The notes: generated from the letters alone by a model not told the origin. 64,000 nucleotides of DNA from Branchipolynoe longqiensis (GCA_030323885.1 CM059191.1:106746844-106810843); one strand, 5' to 3'; positions 23,293 through 34,100 are shown, counted from the stretch's first letter. Numbers and translations are program-made.

Positions 23293-24605
23293 ACGTGATG
23301 TAACAGAACACTGCAGGCTGTGTGCGAGTCACATGATGTCACAGAACGCTGCAGGCTGTGTGCGAGTCACGTGATGTAACAGAATGCTGCAGGCTGTGTG
23401 TGAGTCACGTTATGTAACAGAACGCTGCAGGCTGTGTGCGAGTCAAGTGATGTAACAGAACGCTGCAGGCTGTGTGTGAGTCACATGATGTAGCAGAATG
23501 CTGTAGGCTATGTGCAAGTCATGTGATGTAACAGGATGCTGCAGGATGTGTGCGAGTCACGTGATGTAACAGAATGCTGCAGGCTGTGTGCGAGTCAAGT
23601 GATGTAACAACGCTGCAGGCTGTGTGTGAGTCACATGATGTAGCAGAACGCTGTAGGCTATGTGCAAGTCATGTGATGTAACAGGACGCTGCAGGATGTG
23701 TGCGAGTCACGTGATGTAACAGAATTCTGCAGGCTGTGTGCGAGTGACGTGATGTAACAGAATGTTGCAGGTTGTGTGTGAGTCACGTGATGTAACAGAA
23801 CACTGCAGGCTGTGTGGGAGTCACATGATGTAACAGAACGTTGCAGGCTGTGTGTGAGTCACATAATGTAACAGAACACTGCAGGCTGTGTGCGAGTCAC
23901 ATGATGTAACAGAACACTGCAGGGTGTGTGCGAGTCACGTGATGTAACAGAATGCTGCAAGCTGTGCAAGTCACGCGATGTAACAGAACACTGCAGGCTG
24001 TGTGCGATTCACGTGATGTAACAGAATGCTGCAGGATGTGTGTGAGTCACATGATGTAACAGAACACTGCAAGCTGTGTGTGAGTCATGTGATGTAACAG
24101 AATGCTGCAGGCTGTGCGAGTCATGTGATGTAACAGAACTCTCCAGACTGTATGAGTCACGTGATATAACAGAATGCTGCAGGTTGTGTGCGAGTCACGT
24201 GATGTAACAGAATGCTGCAGGTTGTGTGCGAGTCACGTGATGTAACAGAATGCTGCAGGCTGTGTGCGTGTCATGTGATGTGACAGAACACTGCAGGCTG
24301 TGTGCGAGTCACGTGATGTAACAGAACACTGCAGGTTGTGTGCGAGACACGTGATGTAGCAGAATGCTGCAGGCTGTGTGCGAGTCACGGCATGTAACAG
24401 AACGCTGCAGGCTGTGTGCGTGTCACGTGATGTGACAGAATGCTTCAGGCTGTTTGCGAGTCACATGATGTAACAGAACACTGCAGGTTGTGTGCGAGTC
24501 ACATGATGTAGCAAAATGCTGCAGGCTGTGTGCAAGTCATGTGATGTAACTGAAGGCTGTCACGTGATGTAACAGAACTCTGCAGGCTGTGTGCTAGTCA
24601 CGTGA
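23293..24605. repeat. 38-bp satellite, type 2, right block
   Basis: About 34 copies of the same unit as 20071-20915. Several units lose or gain bases around the GTGTGCGA end. Confidence 0.95.
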
Positions 24606-25226
24606 GCACCCACTGATTACGGCGTTCATTGTGCATGTGTGTGTGTATGTAATCACACATTACCACACGTGACTGTTTAACCGGGATGTGGCAAAGGTGA
24701 AGGCCGCCTCACAGTGGCCGACATTTCGACGAGCCCCACTGAGTTCTACCGTTGAATATCAAATTGAAAGCGAAATAAAGACGGGATGGTTGAATGAGTT
24801 GAGCGTCTGAACATTATAGACAATAGTAGGTTAAAATCAGGCATTACAAATATAGCGGGGATCTTATTTTGCACATGTAGACTGGAGAATAGCCATTTAG
24901 CTTTAGACTATATCAGTGATTTGATGATCATACCTGTGAGGAGACATTAATATAATGGGCATGACTTGCTGATACAGGTAGTCATGGATTTTGGATTATG
25001 CAAATAATGGTTGCACGACTCATTTAAATTGTCTTGGTCAACTATAGCTTGGTCGGTAGTATATGTTTGATTGGTTTAGTCAGGTGTTATAGGCTGGTGG
25101 GTATACTTTGGTAGTTGTTATTTCTTTTACTCTTTTTGCCAGGGGGGATTTCAGAGAGGGAGAAGGAAGGGAGTGGTTTGGGACTCTGTATTTATTTTGG
25201 TTCTCATCTTTTGTGGTCTATCCAGG
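24606..25226. other. No gene seen; SINE-1 head fragment at 24778-24815
   Basis: GACGGGATGGTTGAATGAGT at 24780 matches the SINE-1 tRNA head. The rest is AT-rich and unassigned. Confidence 0.4.
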
Positions 25227-25510
25227 TAGGTTTATTAAAGTCGATGGTTTTGAGATACAGAAACTTTCTGAGATGAACACATTAGGCTGATCGTTATAAT
25301 GTACCTTACTTTAGCTTGAAGTAACTTATTTTAAGTGGCTAACTTTTGAGACATTTGAAGTGCAGCCATGCAAAATTAATTTTGGCATGCTTGCCAAAAC
25401 TCTGTCACCATAGCATTCTGTAGTAACATGATCTATTCAGGTTGTTGCATTCCTGGTTTTGTGTAACTTAAACAGAAGTGGAAGTACACTGAATTTAAAA
25501 TATACTTCAA
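25227..25510 (+). mobile_element. MITE-A, degraded
   Basis: It starts ATTAAAGTCGATGGTTTTGA and follows the short subtype interior (TTTGAGACATTTGAAGTGCA). The right terminus is lost. Confidence 0.55.
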
Positions 25511-26404
25511 ACACTTTAATCTGTGCCAAACATAGATAAATGTGTGATTATGTCTGAATAAGAAACTACTCCTACTGCATCAGATGTCAACGGAGGTCGA
25601 GCCTGGTCCCCTGGCCTTTGCAAGGCAGAGGTGCGTATGTTTTCTGCTATTATTGCTCAGTTGTACTGGAAACAATGCAGTGTTCTTGGGTGAGGCCCTT
25701 CACCGTTACGATTTCTCTGTCTTGTTCTCATTGCTGGAACCACTGCTGCTCCCATCTTTACCCGCCTTCCTTGAACACCTTGCTGCTGACTGGATACAAG
25801 TGCTGAACTACCTCTACAGCTCAACTACTGCCGGACTGAAGAGATTGGCTGCCGCCCCAACACTTTGCCGTTACAACGTTGTAAAGATGTCCCCAGCTTC
25901 TACAACACTCCCTACTGAAGTTAAGTCTTCAACCAAAGATTGGGCCGATTTATCGGAGCATCTCTATTAATGTTGCAGTTCTGCAACCAGTAACCGTCAT
26001 AAGGTTACAAACAACACCAGAATCGAAAAGCAGTCACATCGAGTCTTGGAGTCGTCTCGACTTCTCGAGAATTACACAACACATGATTATGATTATGATA
26101 ATTGAAATGAATACCACTTTATAATGATAAACAATAAATGTGCATTGTGAAGTATCTCTCTTCTCCTATAATCTATCAATTACACTGATAACTAATCTGG
26201 GTCACTGAGTTCTCGCGAACACGAGAAGAGTCAGGTTTATTTCTGGTGAGGTAGCAAGCGTGCTATCATGAGTTCAAATACGTTATGACGAGTTCAAGCA
26301 TGCTGAAGCGAGTTCAAGCACGCTGAAGTGAGTTCAAGCGTGCTGCTCGTGCTTTTTATGCTTATGGACAATTCTAAGCAATGGAGTCACATCTTGTTTC
26401 TTGG
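25511..26404. other. Unassigned; 128-codon open frame at 25584-25970
   Basis: The frame begins MSTEVEPGPLAFARQRCV, has a hydrophobic stretch near residues 20-26, and no recognisable domain. I give it a low chance of being a gene. At 26265-26345 the motif GAGTTCAAGCATGCTGAAGC is repeated four times. Confidence 0.25.
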
Positions 26405-26670
26405 GGTTTTATATCCTTGCAACATCTATTGTCATATCAGGATGGGCAGCCTAGTGACTTGCGTACTCATGTCGACTTTATAGATATCCCACTCAGTTAC
26501 ATTATCCTGATACTGAGCCAACCAGACCATGCCCTGCCATAATGCCGAGCGCCAGGCTAGATAGCGACAACTATCAATCTAGTAAGTTATTGGTTTAACT
26601 CGGTCGGGATTAAAACTTCTGACCTTCTGCACGGGAAGCCTGCGCTCTACCGACTCAGACACCGCATCCG
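26405..26670 (-). mobile_element. SINE-1, nearly full, shortened middle
   Basis: Reversed body (GAGCGCCAGGCTAG on the + strand) and tRNA head at the right (GCCTGCGCTCTACCGACTCA). About 40 bp of the mid-body are missing near 26485. Confidence 0.7.
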
Positions 26671-26697
26671 GTGGAGCCACATCTAGTTATTGGGAAC

Positions 26698-26714
26698 CCA
26701 CCAGGTGGCACTGG
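26698..26714 (+). promoter_or_regulatory. CTCF-type motif
   Basis: CCACCAGGTGGCACTGG matches the CTCF core consensus. Confidence 0.4.
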
Positions 26715-26762
26715 TAAGGTGCATAGCAGATAGAGCAGTGAATTCAAGTTGCATGGTGTGAT

Positions 26763-27180
26763 ATAGATAAAGGATTCACCCGGTACTCACAGTACACGGG
26801 TGAAGACCAGCCTTATATAAAAACGGTCGAAAAATCGGGCTAATGAAATGAGTCTTTATGAGAGCCTAATTTCAAAATCTAAGAAGGAACATTTATTCTT
26901 TATATGTCTTCATATTTCCCCGCTACCTTTGAGTTGAAAAATATAATATAACATTTGGTTTAATAAGAATTAAAAGTGAAATCGATGGCGTTCTATGGCT
27001 GCCATCTTGTCTTTTTGCATTCTCTCCCATTTCACCAACTCTGTGTCTAAATATGTAGCCATTTGATCCTGGAACCACAGTTTCTAGGTCCTGTCCCATA
27101 CTAAAGCTATTTTCGCCCGTATTTACACTACGTTGTCATTCACCCGTGTACTACAAGTACCGGGTGAATCTTTTATCTAG
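26763..27180. mobile_element. MITE-B with ~38-bp inverted ends
   Basis: The left end TAGATAAAGGATTCACCCGG continues through TACTCACAGTACACGGGTGA. The right end is its reverse complement with two differences, closing GGGTGAATCTTTTATCTA. It is inserted directly beside a MITE-A end. There is no ORF. Confidence 0.7.
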
Positions 27181-27500
27181 GTCCGATGGCGTTTGAATGT
27201 TTGCTTTATTTTTTAGATAAATATATCAAATTGATCGGTACAACCTATTAATAATAAATCCGGAGTCCTTTTGATGAAAAATGGCTAGTTTTGAAGCAAT
27301 TTAAGCTGAAAGAAACCAAAATACTTTCGGCAAGCTTGTCAAAAGCCCTGTAGCTATGACCCAGAATCCCATTTCGCGATAACCACGTGATGTGGGCTGA
27401 CCTATTAATCCTAAAACCAAACGTAAACGTAGCGAGGAATTTTAGTTTTCAATGGCCATTTTTGGAATAGATTGAGTGCCAAAGGCATGTGACACTAAAG

Positions 27501-27532
<32 letters not shown>

Positions 27533-27775
27533 TTGTAGAAAGGTTAAAGGCGTACAGTACAACTTTGGAATTGTTGCCTTATTTTTTTATAGATAAACCC
27601 AGCAGGGTTGGTCCCTGGTATGCATGTCATACATAACTTACACCTTCAGCTCAATTTGTCATCAAATTTGTTCAGGACTAATGAATAGTAGGTGATAATG
27701 GGACACCTGAGATATTTATTTTTTATCTCAGAAAATGAGAGAAACACAAAGATCATCGGACTGCAACTTTAATAT
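27181..27775 (+). mobile_element. MITE-A remnants around an (ATT)n tract
   Basis: GTCCGATGGCG at 27182 and a long-subtype interior run to about 27480. An ATT microsatellite is at 27503-27533. A right-hand part ends ATCATCGGACTGCAACTTTA at 27774. I take it as one element split by later sequence, or two partial copies. Confidence 0.5.
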
Positions 27776-28014
27776 CGGCTGCCACTTTGGGAGGCTTTGG
27801 TTGGTACTGACATTGGTAACCTGGTAACATTGACGCATCTCGAATGGAATTCAATGACTGTTTGCTGCGCGTTGCGGGATGTTGTCACAGATGTGGACGG
27901 TAATGTTGGACCATGCAGCATATTGGGTGTGTAACCATGGCAACCTACTGGTACTGACACAAATGGCCCTAGGGATGCTGGCGCCCCGGGAAACCTGAAC
28001 TTTGTCAAATATAT

Positions 28015-28276
28015 GATCATTCTGACATATTTCTTTAGATGAAACCCACTGCTGCCACATAGGCTACTCTTTTCCGATAAGCAGCAAGGGGTATTTTATA
28101 TGCACTTTCACACAGACAGGACAGCATGTACCACAGCCTTTGATGAACCAGTTGTGCACCACTTGTTGGAACAGAAAATAGCCCAAACTGCAAATGTGTC
28201 CACTGAGTAGGATCAATAGATTAACCGACACCTTCATAGGTGGACACTCTACTGTCTGAGCTATGCTCCGCTCCAT
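28015..28276 (-). mobile_element. SINE-2 copy
   Basis: Same body as 2087-2390, with CATTCTGACATATTTCTTT at the far end and a tRNA-like head at the right (GAGCTATGCTCCGCTCC reversed). Confidence 0.65.
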
Positions 28277-29623
28277 ATATTGGGTGTGTAGCCATGAGAA
28301 ACCGTTGGTACTGCCAGAAGCGTCCTAGAAGCTACTGTTTGTAAATGCTCTGAAGAGTTTGTTATAATATACAAGGTCTAGAATTTCTATAAATTACATG
28401 TGGCGCCCCCTGGAACGTGGCGTCCAGGGCGACTGCTGGAGTTGCTAGTATCTTCAGCCGGCCGGCGGGTGGCATTAGTGAGGGTCAGGGTCTTCACACT
28501 GTCAGGTGCTGCCACCTGATGGATTGATGCGCGAGAAGGAAGAACAGAGGCGGAGGTGGGAAACTGAGGCGTTTATTGTGACGCCTCGGGCAATATACAA
28601 ACAGGTATGAAAGAAGATAACAAACATATGAGAAGAGTAAGGTAAAACAAACAGGGCAACATAGGGGCTCATGAGGAGCAACAGTCTCGTGAGGAGGAGT
28701 AAAATGAGGGGCTCATGAGGAGCAGAAGTTAATAGGAGGGCTCATAGGGAGCAATGTCAGAGTTCTGGTAGAGGGGAGGCCGAGGAGCCCTCCGCCCAAA
28801 GAGTAAGGCGGAGGGCTCGGAGGCGCGCCCGACGGCGGAGGCGCGGGGCGCCCGAGGCGGGGGCGCGCCGGATAGGCAGGCCTGGGTTGAGAGGAGGGTC
28901 CGGGCCTACGTGGGAGGGGGAGCGACGCGGCGGCCAAAAAGGGGAGGCCCGCTCCTGGGGGCCTGGGGGAGGAGGTCCGGCGAGGGTCGAGGAGGGGGGG
29001 CAGCGAACTCCTCCCGGGCTGGGCTGGGTGGGAGTCGGGGGTCGGGTCTCGGGCGGCAATCAAGAAGGCGGTGCCGTGGAGAGGTCGCTGGCGTGAAGGC
29101 CGGTGGCTGGGCTGTCTGGGGGGGGTCTCTCGTGAGGCTGGGCTGAGACGTCCGAGGTGTGAGGTGCGAGGTGATGATCCTCGGCTTCGTCTGGGCGGCG
29201 TTTCGATTGGTGTTCGCTGGGAGGGCGTTGCGGGGCTGTCGGGAATGGTTGGGGTGAGGCGCCGGGCTAGGCCCCCCGGGCCAGCCCGGGGGAGGCCGGC
29301 GGATCATTACGACCGAAGCAGCACCGTGGCATTTCCCTTGGTGCTGCCACCTAGTGGTTCATTTGAGTGTGGTGAGGTGACCATGGTCGTCTGCGCGTTG
29401 TCAGCTGCTCGTCTGGATCTTTGTTTAATCTATTTTGTTATTGATTGTTTAATTACCTTTTCTGTAACATACACGTTCATGATATAACTTGTTTTCAATG
29501 CTGAACAGCTTTGGTCATTAGTTTGTTGTTTCTTGCCTTGAAGGATTTGTTTGTAATAGTTGAACGTGTATTTATGTCAGAGCTAGTTCGTGTCTCAGCA
29601 GCTTCTTTGTTACAAGGACGGGG
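28277..29623. other. GC-rich purine block, no gene called
   Basis: From 28690 to 29320 the + strand is very rich in G and A. Overlapping open frames on both strands give only Pro/Arg/Gly-rich translations, so I do not call them. CTCF-like motifs lie at 28401-28415, 28505-28522 and 29341-29357, the last two bracketing the block. On the - strand, AATAAA at about 28570 and a repeated GAGGAGC/CTCATGAGGAG motif (28665-28760) hint at an unrecognised element. Confidence 0.35.
29341..29357 (-). promoter_or_regulatory. CTCF-type motif
   Basis: The - strand reads CCACTAGGTGGCAGCAC, identical to 11103-11119. Confidence 0.45.
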
Positions 29624-29978
29624 TTAAAGTCGCATGGTCCGATGGTGTTGAGTTTTTGTAATTTTTCTGAGATAAATAGATTAACCTGACCGTTATAATC
29701 GACCTTACTTTAGCTTCAAGTCCTGTTTATTTTAAACAGTTATGTTTTGAGATATTTGAAGTGCAAACATGTCAAATTAGTTTTGGCAAGCTTGACAAAA
29801 CTCTGACACCATAGGCTTTAGCAGTAACAGGTTCTATTACATTGCCTCAGTATTCCCTGTTTTGTGGCAACACATGCTTAATACATGCATCAGTATCTAC
29901 GTTAGATATGTCGAATCAATTCCAGATAATTGTTTTGGTTTTGAAAATTTGATGCTTCATCGGACTATGCAGCTTTAA
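29624..29978 (+). mobile_element. MITE-A copy, complete
   Basis: It opens TTAAAGTCGCATGGTCCGAT and closes CATCGGACTATGCAGCTTTA. About 355 bp, short subtype. Confidence 0.75.
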
Positions 29979-30084
29979 CTATTCTGACGCTATGCTGCGC
30001 GTTGTTAGGTTCCGATACATAGTTATTGTGTTAGCAGCGTCCTTGGCAACCGTCAACGGGGCAGTCCAAGGTCACCGGGCTGTA

Positions 30085-30235
30085 CTTATATATATATATA
30101 TACATATATATTACTTAGCACAAGTAAAGTTGGGTATAAATACTAAGAATAGTAAGATAGAAAGGCACACTTCGTGAGAAACAAAATTGATATATATATA
30201 TTATATATATATAATATATATAATATATATATATA
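30085..30235. repeat. AT microsatellites
   Basis: TATATA runs at 30088-30110 and 30189-30235. The second run touches the LTR that starts at 30236. Confidence 0.9.
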
Positions 30236-30268
30236 TGTCATGGGGGTGATGAAAATGGGAAATACTGT

Positions 30269-30340
30269 GCCTAGAGCGGGACTCGAACCCACATCTCTTT
30301 GCATTCCGGGCCAGTGTGCTAACCATTACACCACCTAGGC
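30269..30340 (-). promoter_or_regulatory. tRNA-like Pol III cassette in LTR
   Basis: Exactly 72 nt. The acceptor arms GCCTAGG/TCTAGGC pair over 7 bp (one G-T). D arm GTGT/GCAC and T arm GTGGG/CCCGC also pair. The A-box TGGTGTAATGG (30323-30333) and B-box GGTTCGAGTCC (30279-30289) fit the consensus perfectly. The anticodon arm does not pair well, so it is tRNA-derived rather than a working tRNA. The same cassette is at 30592-30663 and 50109-50180. Confidence 0.75.
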
Positions 30341-30591
30341 TCCCTGATATCAACCACACTCCCCACGCCTACCTGTCTATGTGGTTACTTGCCTGAGAGG
30401 TCAGTGCAGACCACTACACTCGTCCCCCTGGAATTGTAAGTCTTTTAATGCTTACAATTACATACATACAGGCAATGCACTAACACATACATACACAGGG
30501 TAGGTTCAACAACCATACAGCACAAAGCTTGTACAGGATCCTGATCACGGCAACCAGTGTCATGGGGGGTGATGAAAATGGGAATTATTGT

Positions 30592-30663
30592 GCCTAGAGC
30601 GGGACTCGAACCCACATCTCTTTGCATTCCGGGCCAGTGTGCTAACCATTACACCACCTAGGC
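30592..30663 (-). promoter_or_regulatory. tRNA-like Pol III cassette in second LTR
   Basis: Same 72-nt sequence and same position relative to the LTR ends as 30269-30340. Confidence 0.75.
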
Positions 30664-30735
30664 TCCCTGATATCAATACACTCCCCACGCCTACCTGTCT
30701 ATGTGGTTACTTGCCTGAGAGGTCAGTGCAGACCA

Positions 30736-31629
30736 CTACACTCGTCCCCCTGGAATGCGCATCCCCTCTTGACGCTCCACCTCCGACTGCGACCCAGGAA
30801 CCGTACGACCCATAACCAAATCATGCTCCAACGCGAACGTCAACGAGTCATCGGCTACGAACCCTGTCTCCAAAGTCGGGGAACTCTCCCTATAACAGGG
30901 ATCACGGGGACCTGCACGTCCAGCTCCCGTCCCCACAGAACGGACAGCTGAACTCCCCCACGGCGAATACTCCAGCGGCATACCTCCCACAGAACCCCCG
31001 CGCCCAGCCAGACCTAAATCCTCACGACACGCGATTGAACTGCTACCCTCGTGTACACCTGCCCCCGAATCACTACTGATCGACAGAGACTGCATATCAT
31101 CGAGAGCGAAGCCCCCCTTCATCGTACTCCCCGTAATGCCCTCCCCAGTATTTTTACGAACTGAGAGAACATCTCGCACTGTTACCGATGGCGCGACATC
31201 TTTCGACGACGCGCCACCACTATCAGAATGAGTGCCCAACCGCGTGTCACGCCCACCACCCTGTATCACCCCCGTCGTAAACAACGGCGCAATACCGGGT
31301 GGCGGACTGCCACTCAGTCGGGCTAACTGCGTCCAATAGCTGTCAGCACTTTCGGCATGTCTAGACGACACCACCGGCACAAGTGGCGGAGTGGCTACGC
31401 CCCCCCCACTCACTGACACACGGCGGCGGTCCCCTACAACGCCGGCACCTGCATTTGGAATGAACGTACATACATCAACATTCCTATCAGGTGAACTGTG
31501 AGCGTGGTGCGGTGCACTCACCGCAGAAGCGTCCACGCCCACCGGTAACCCAACTGCGCCGGGGCTCCCCGCACCACTGTCTTGGTACTGGCGCCCACTA
31601 CGCAGTTGACCTGCCGTCGCTCCCTCCAT
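30736..31629 (-). CDS. Retrotransposon ORF, gag-like position, 297 aa
   Basis: One open frame starts about 80 bp after the primer-binding site of the LTR at 31726-32057. It is rich in Gly, Ser, Val and Arg (for example SDSGAGVHEGSSSIACRED) and shows no protease, reverse transcriptase or zinc-knuckle motif. The last residues, RIPGGRV, are encoded by the purine tract and the first five bases of the next LTR, so the ORF runs to the very end of the internal region. That is how polyproteins of some LTR elements end. My reading: a Gag N-terminus fused to the last codons of Pol after loss of the middle, or an accessory ORF. Its GC-rich codons differ from the AT-rich surroundings. I cannot place it in a family. 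Confidence 0.5.
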   Translation of the reverse strand: MEGATAGQLRSGRQYQDSGAGSPGAVGLPVGVDASAVSAPHHAHSSPDRNVDVCTFIPNAGAGVVGDRRRVSVSGGGVATPPLVPVVSSRHAESADSYWTQLARLSGSPPPGIAPLFTTGVIQGGGRDTRLGTHSDSGGASSKDVAPSVTVRDVLSVRKNTGEGITGSTMKGGFALDDMQSLSISSDSGAGVHEGSSSIACREDLGLAGRGGSVGGMPLEYSPWGSSAVRSVGTGAGRAGPRDPCYRESSPTLETGFVADDSLTFALEHDLVMGRTVPGSQSEVERQEGMRIPGGRV

Positions 31630-31707
31630 AACTATGAATTACGAAGAGAACCTACCTGCGGAGTCCATGGCCCAGGTCCAATACTTACCCCCTTACGCAG
31701 AAGGCAA

Positions 31708-31725
31708 GCTGGCTCACGGCACCAA
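31708..31725 (-). other. Primer-binding site of the ORF-bearing element
   Basis: The - strand TTGGTGCCGTGAGCCAGC follows directly after the LTR end CATTACA. TGGTGCCGTGA-type sites are common in animal LTR retrotransposons. Confidence 0.55.
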
Positions 31726-32057
31726 TGTAATGGCCCACGGCCCTCCGACTCACCCTTTCTCTCACGAAAGAACACCAAGATTCAATACAGTGTACGCTTC
31801 ACCTGGTTTATTGAAACCTCTGCTCTCCGCGGTGTCAGTAGTTGTCTGACCCGCCCCCTGACTCGCCAGATCCCACATCGACTCTATAGGTGTGTGTGGG
31901 GGGGTGGGTCAACCACACGCAGTAGAGGTCAGCCCGGCTAGGGTCTGACCGGTGGTGACCCGTGCCGCCACCTAGCGCAGTGTAGTGGAACTGCGCCAGT
32001 GGCGTCGTAGTCTCCGCTGCTACCGCGTGATAGTAGAGCTCATGTTCAGACTACTAC
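31726..32057 (-). repeat. 5' LTR, 332 bp
   Basis: On the - strand it starts TGTAGTAGTCTGAAC and ends GGGCCATTACA. An AATAAA lies at 31807-31812. The first ~24 bases resemble the start of the 183-bp TRIM LTR (TGTAGTGGTCTGCACTGACC), but the rest does not. A CTCF-like motif is at 31961-31980. Confidence 0.55.
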
Positions 32058-32239
32058 ATATATATATATATATATATAAAGGACCAGCTACAATTATGTA
32101 AATACTATATATTGTATTACATATTAAAATTAATAAGTAGACAAATATATAACTACAACGAGGGCCTATCGTAATAAAATTAAATCCTACAAAGTTAACA
32201 GTAACTACCACTAATATAATACTACTACTGCTGCTATTT

Positions 32240-33475
32240 GTACTGCTACTATGTAAAAGTACTGTTACTACAACTACTACTGCTGCTGTTGCTACTACTT
32301 TTACTACTACTGTTACTGTTCATACAACTACTACTGCTGCTGTTACTACTACTTTTACTACTACTGTTACTGTTCATACAACTACTACTGCTGCTGTTGT
32401 TACTACTTTTACTACTACTGTTACTGTTCATACAACTACTACTGCTGCTGTTACTACTACTTTTACTACTACTGTTACTGTTCATACAACTACTACTGCT
32501 GCTGTTGTTACTACTTTTACTACTACTGTTACTGTTCATACAACTACTACTGCTGCTGTTGCTACTACTTTTACTACTACTGTTACTGTTCATACAACTA
32601 CTACTGCTGCTGTTGCTACTACTTTTACTACTACTGTTACTGTTCATACAACTACTACTGCTGCTGTTGCTACTACTTTTACTACTACTGTTACTGTTCA
32701 TACAACTACTACTGCTGCTGTTACTACTACTTTTACTACTACTGTTACTGTTCATACAACTACTACTGCTGCTGTTGCTACTACTTTTACTACTACTGTT
32801 ACTGTTCATACAACTACTACTGCTGCTGTTGCTACTACTTTTACTACTACTGTTACTGTTCATACAACTACTATGGCTGCTGTTGCTACTACTTTTACTA
32901 CTACTGTTACTGTTCATACAACTACTACTGCTGCTGTTACTACTACTTTTACTACTACTGTTACTGTTCATACAACTACTACTGCTGCTGTTGTTACTAC
33001 TTTTTACTACTACTGTTACTGTTCATACAACTACTACTGCTGCTGTTGCTACTACTTTTACTACTACTGTTACTGTTCATACAACTACTACTGCTGCTGT
33101 TGCTACTACTTTTACTACTACTGTTACTGTTCATACAACTACTACTGCTGCTGTTGCTACTACTTTTACTACTACTGTTACTGTTCATACAACTACTACT
33201 GCTGCTGTTACTACTACTTTTACTACTACTGTTACTGTTCATACAACTACTACTGCTGCTGTTGCTACTACTTTTACTACTACTGTTACTGTTCATACAA
33301 CTACTACTGCTGCTGTTGCTACTACTTTTACTACTACTGTTACTGTTCATACAACTACTATGGCTGCTGTTGCTACTACTTTTACTACTACTGTTACTGT
33401 TCATACAACTACTACTGCTGCTGTTACTACTACTTTTACTACTACTGTTGCTGTTCATACAACTACTACTAGTAC
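32240..33475. repeat. 54-bp satellite of trinucleotide type, about 22 copies
   Basis: The unit is built from ACT and TGC triplets around TTACTGTTCATACAAC. Units vary at GTTGCT/GTTGTT/GTTACT. An extra T near 33001 shifts the frame. Long frames (up to 435 codons on +, 240 on -) are open in several phases because no triplet in the unit is a stop; their Leu-, Thr-, Tyr- or Ser/Asn-rich translations are not treated as genes. Confidence 0.95.
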
Positions 33476-33673
33476 TATATACACTGATGAGACTACAACT
33501 TTAGAACGTGTACTGGTATTACTAGCACTACAGTGCACACTGTAGTTATTACCGCTATTACAGTTGCTGCTACTACTGCTACTAACTACTTCTACTCTTA
33601 CTACTAATGCTACTAACTACTGCTAATACCAATGCTACTAGCTAGTAGTACTCTTACTACTACTGTTAAGCAG

Positions 33674-34007
33674 CTGTCACACCTCGCCGGATTGAACAAC
33701 GGACAGAATTGTCTAGTACGGTGGGGTTCGGGTATGATAAGTATCAAAATGTATTAAAATGTGTCAAAATGTTGTAATATCAGGTCAAAGGACGCTGGAT
33801 GAACGGCCATGAAATCGACATGAAACGGACATGAATGGATAGCCAATGGACGAAACAAACTCAAACCGGACAAGAACCATAGATGTCAATCCGGCGGCAT
33901 CCGTTCCAAGTTTTGTGCATGTTAAAAACTTGTACGGACACAAACCGGACATCAATGGAATTTGTTCGGTTTCTTTCTGTTTCCCCCAATCCGGTGATGT
34001 GTGACAG
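33674..34007. mobile_element. MITE-C inside ACT-rich sequence
   Basis: The inverted ends CTGTCACACCTCGCCGGATT and AATCCGGTGATGTGTGACAG match over about 21 bp with two differences. 334 bp, no ORF. Confidence 0.75.
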
Positions 34008-34100
34008 GGCCTTTGCTAACTACTGCTACTCACTACTGCTATTGACTCCTGCTACTGCTACTAACTACTACTGCTACTAACTACTAGTACTACTGTTACT

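Larger units (their letters stand above)
30236..30740 (-). mobile_element. TRIM-like element with tRNA-like cassettes in its LTRs
   Basis: On the - strand: LTR 30558-30740, internal 30419-30557, LTR 30236-30418. The two LTRs are both 183 bp and nearly identical (one gained and one lost base, a few substitutions), with TG...CA ends. The 139-bp internal region begins CTGGTTGCCGTGATC (a TGG primer-site start) and ends CCAGGGGGACGAG (a purine tract against the next LTR). It has no coding capacity. Each LTR holds a 72-nt tRNA-like sequence. The upstream LTR is also the apparent 3' LTR of the ORF-bearing element at 30741-32057, so LTRs are shared. Confidence 0.7.

Noticed and set aside
25584..25970. 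128-codon ORF as a secreted protein
   Set aside because: A hydrophobic stretch exists, but no cleavage pattern, domain, splice sites or promoter support it.
28713..29487. Overlapping Pro/Arg/Gly-rich open frames
   Set aside because: Open on both strands because of high GC; low-complexity translations without domains or splice logic.
30269..30340. Functional tRNA gene
   Set aside because: The anticodon arm does not pair and the loop lacks the usual T before the anticodon; the sequence recurs at a fixed position in LTRs.
32238..33545. 435-codon open frame and its - strand counterpart of 240 codons
   Set aside because: They exist only because the 54-bp repeat lacks stop triplets; the translations are monotonous and no promoter or domain is seen.
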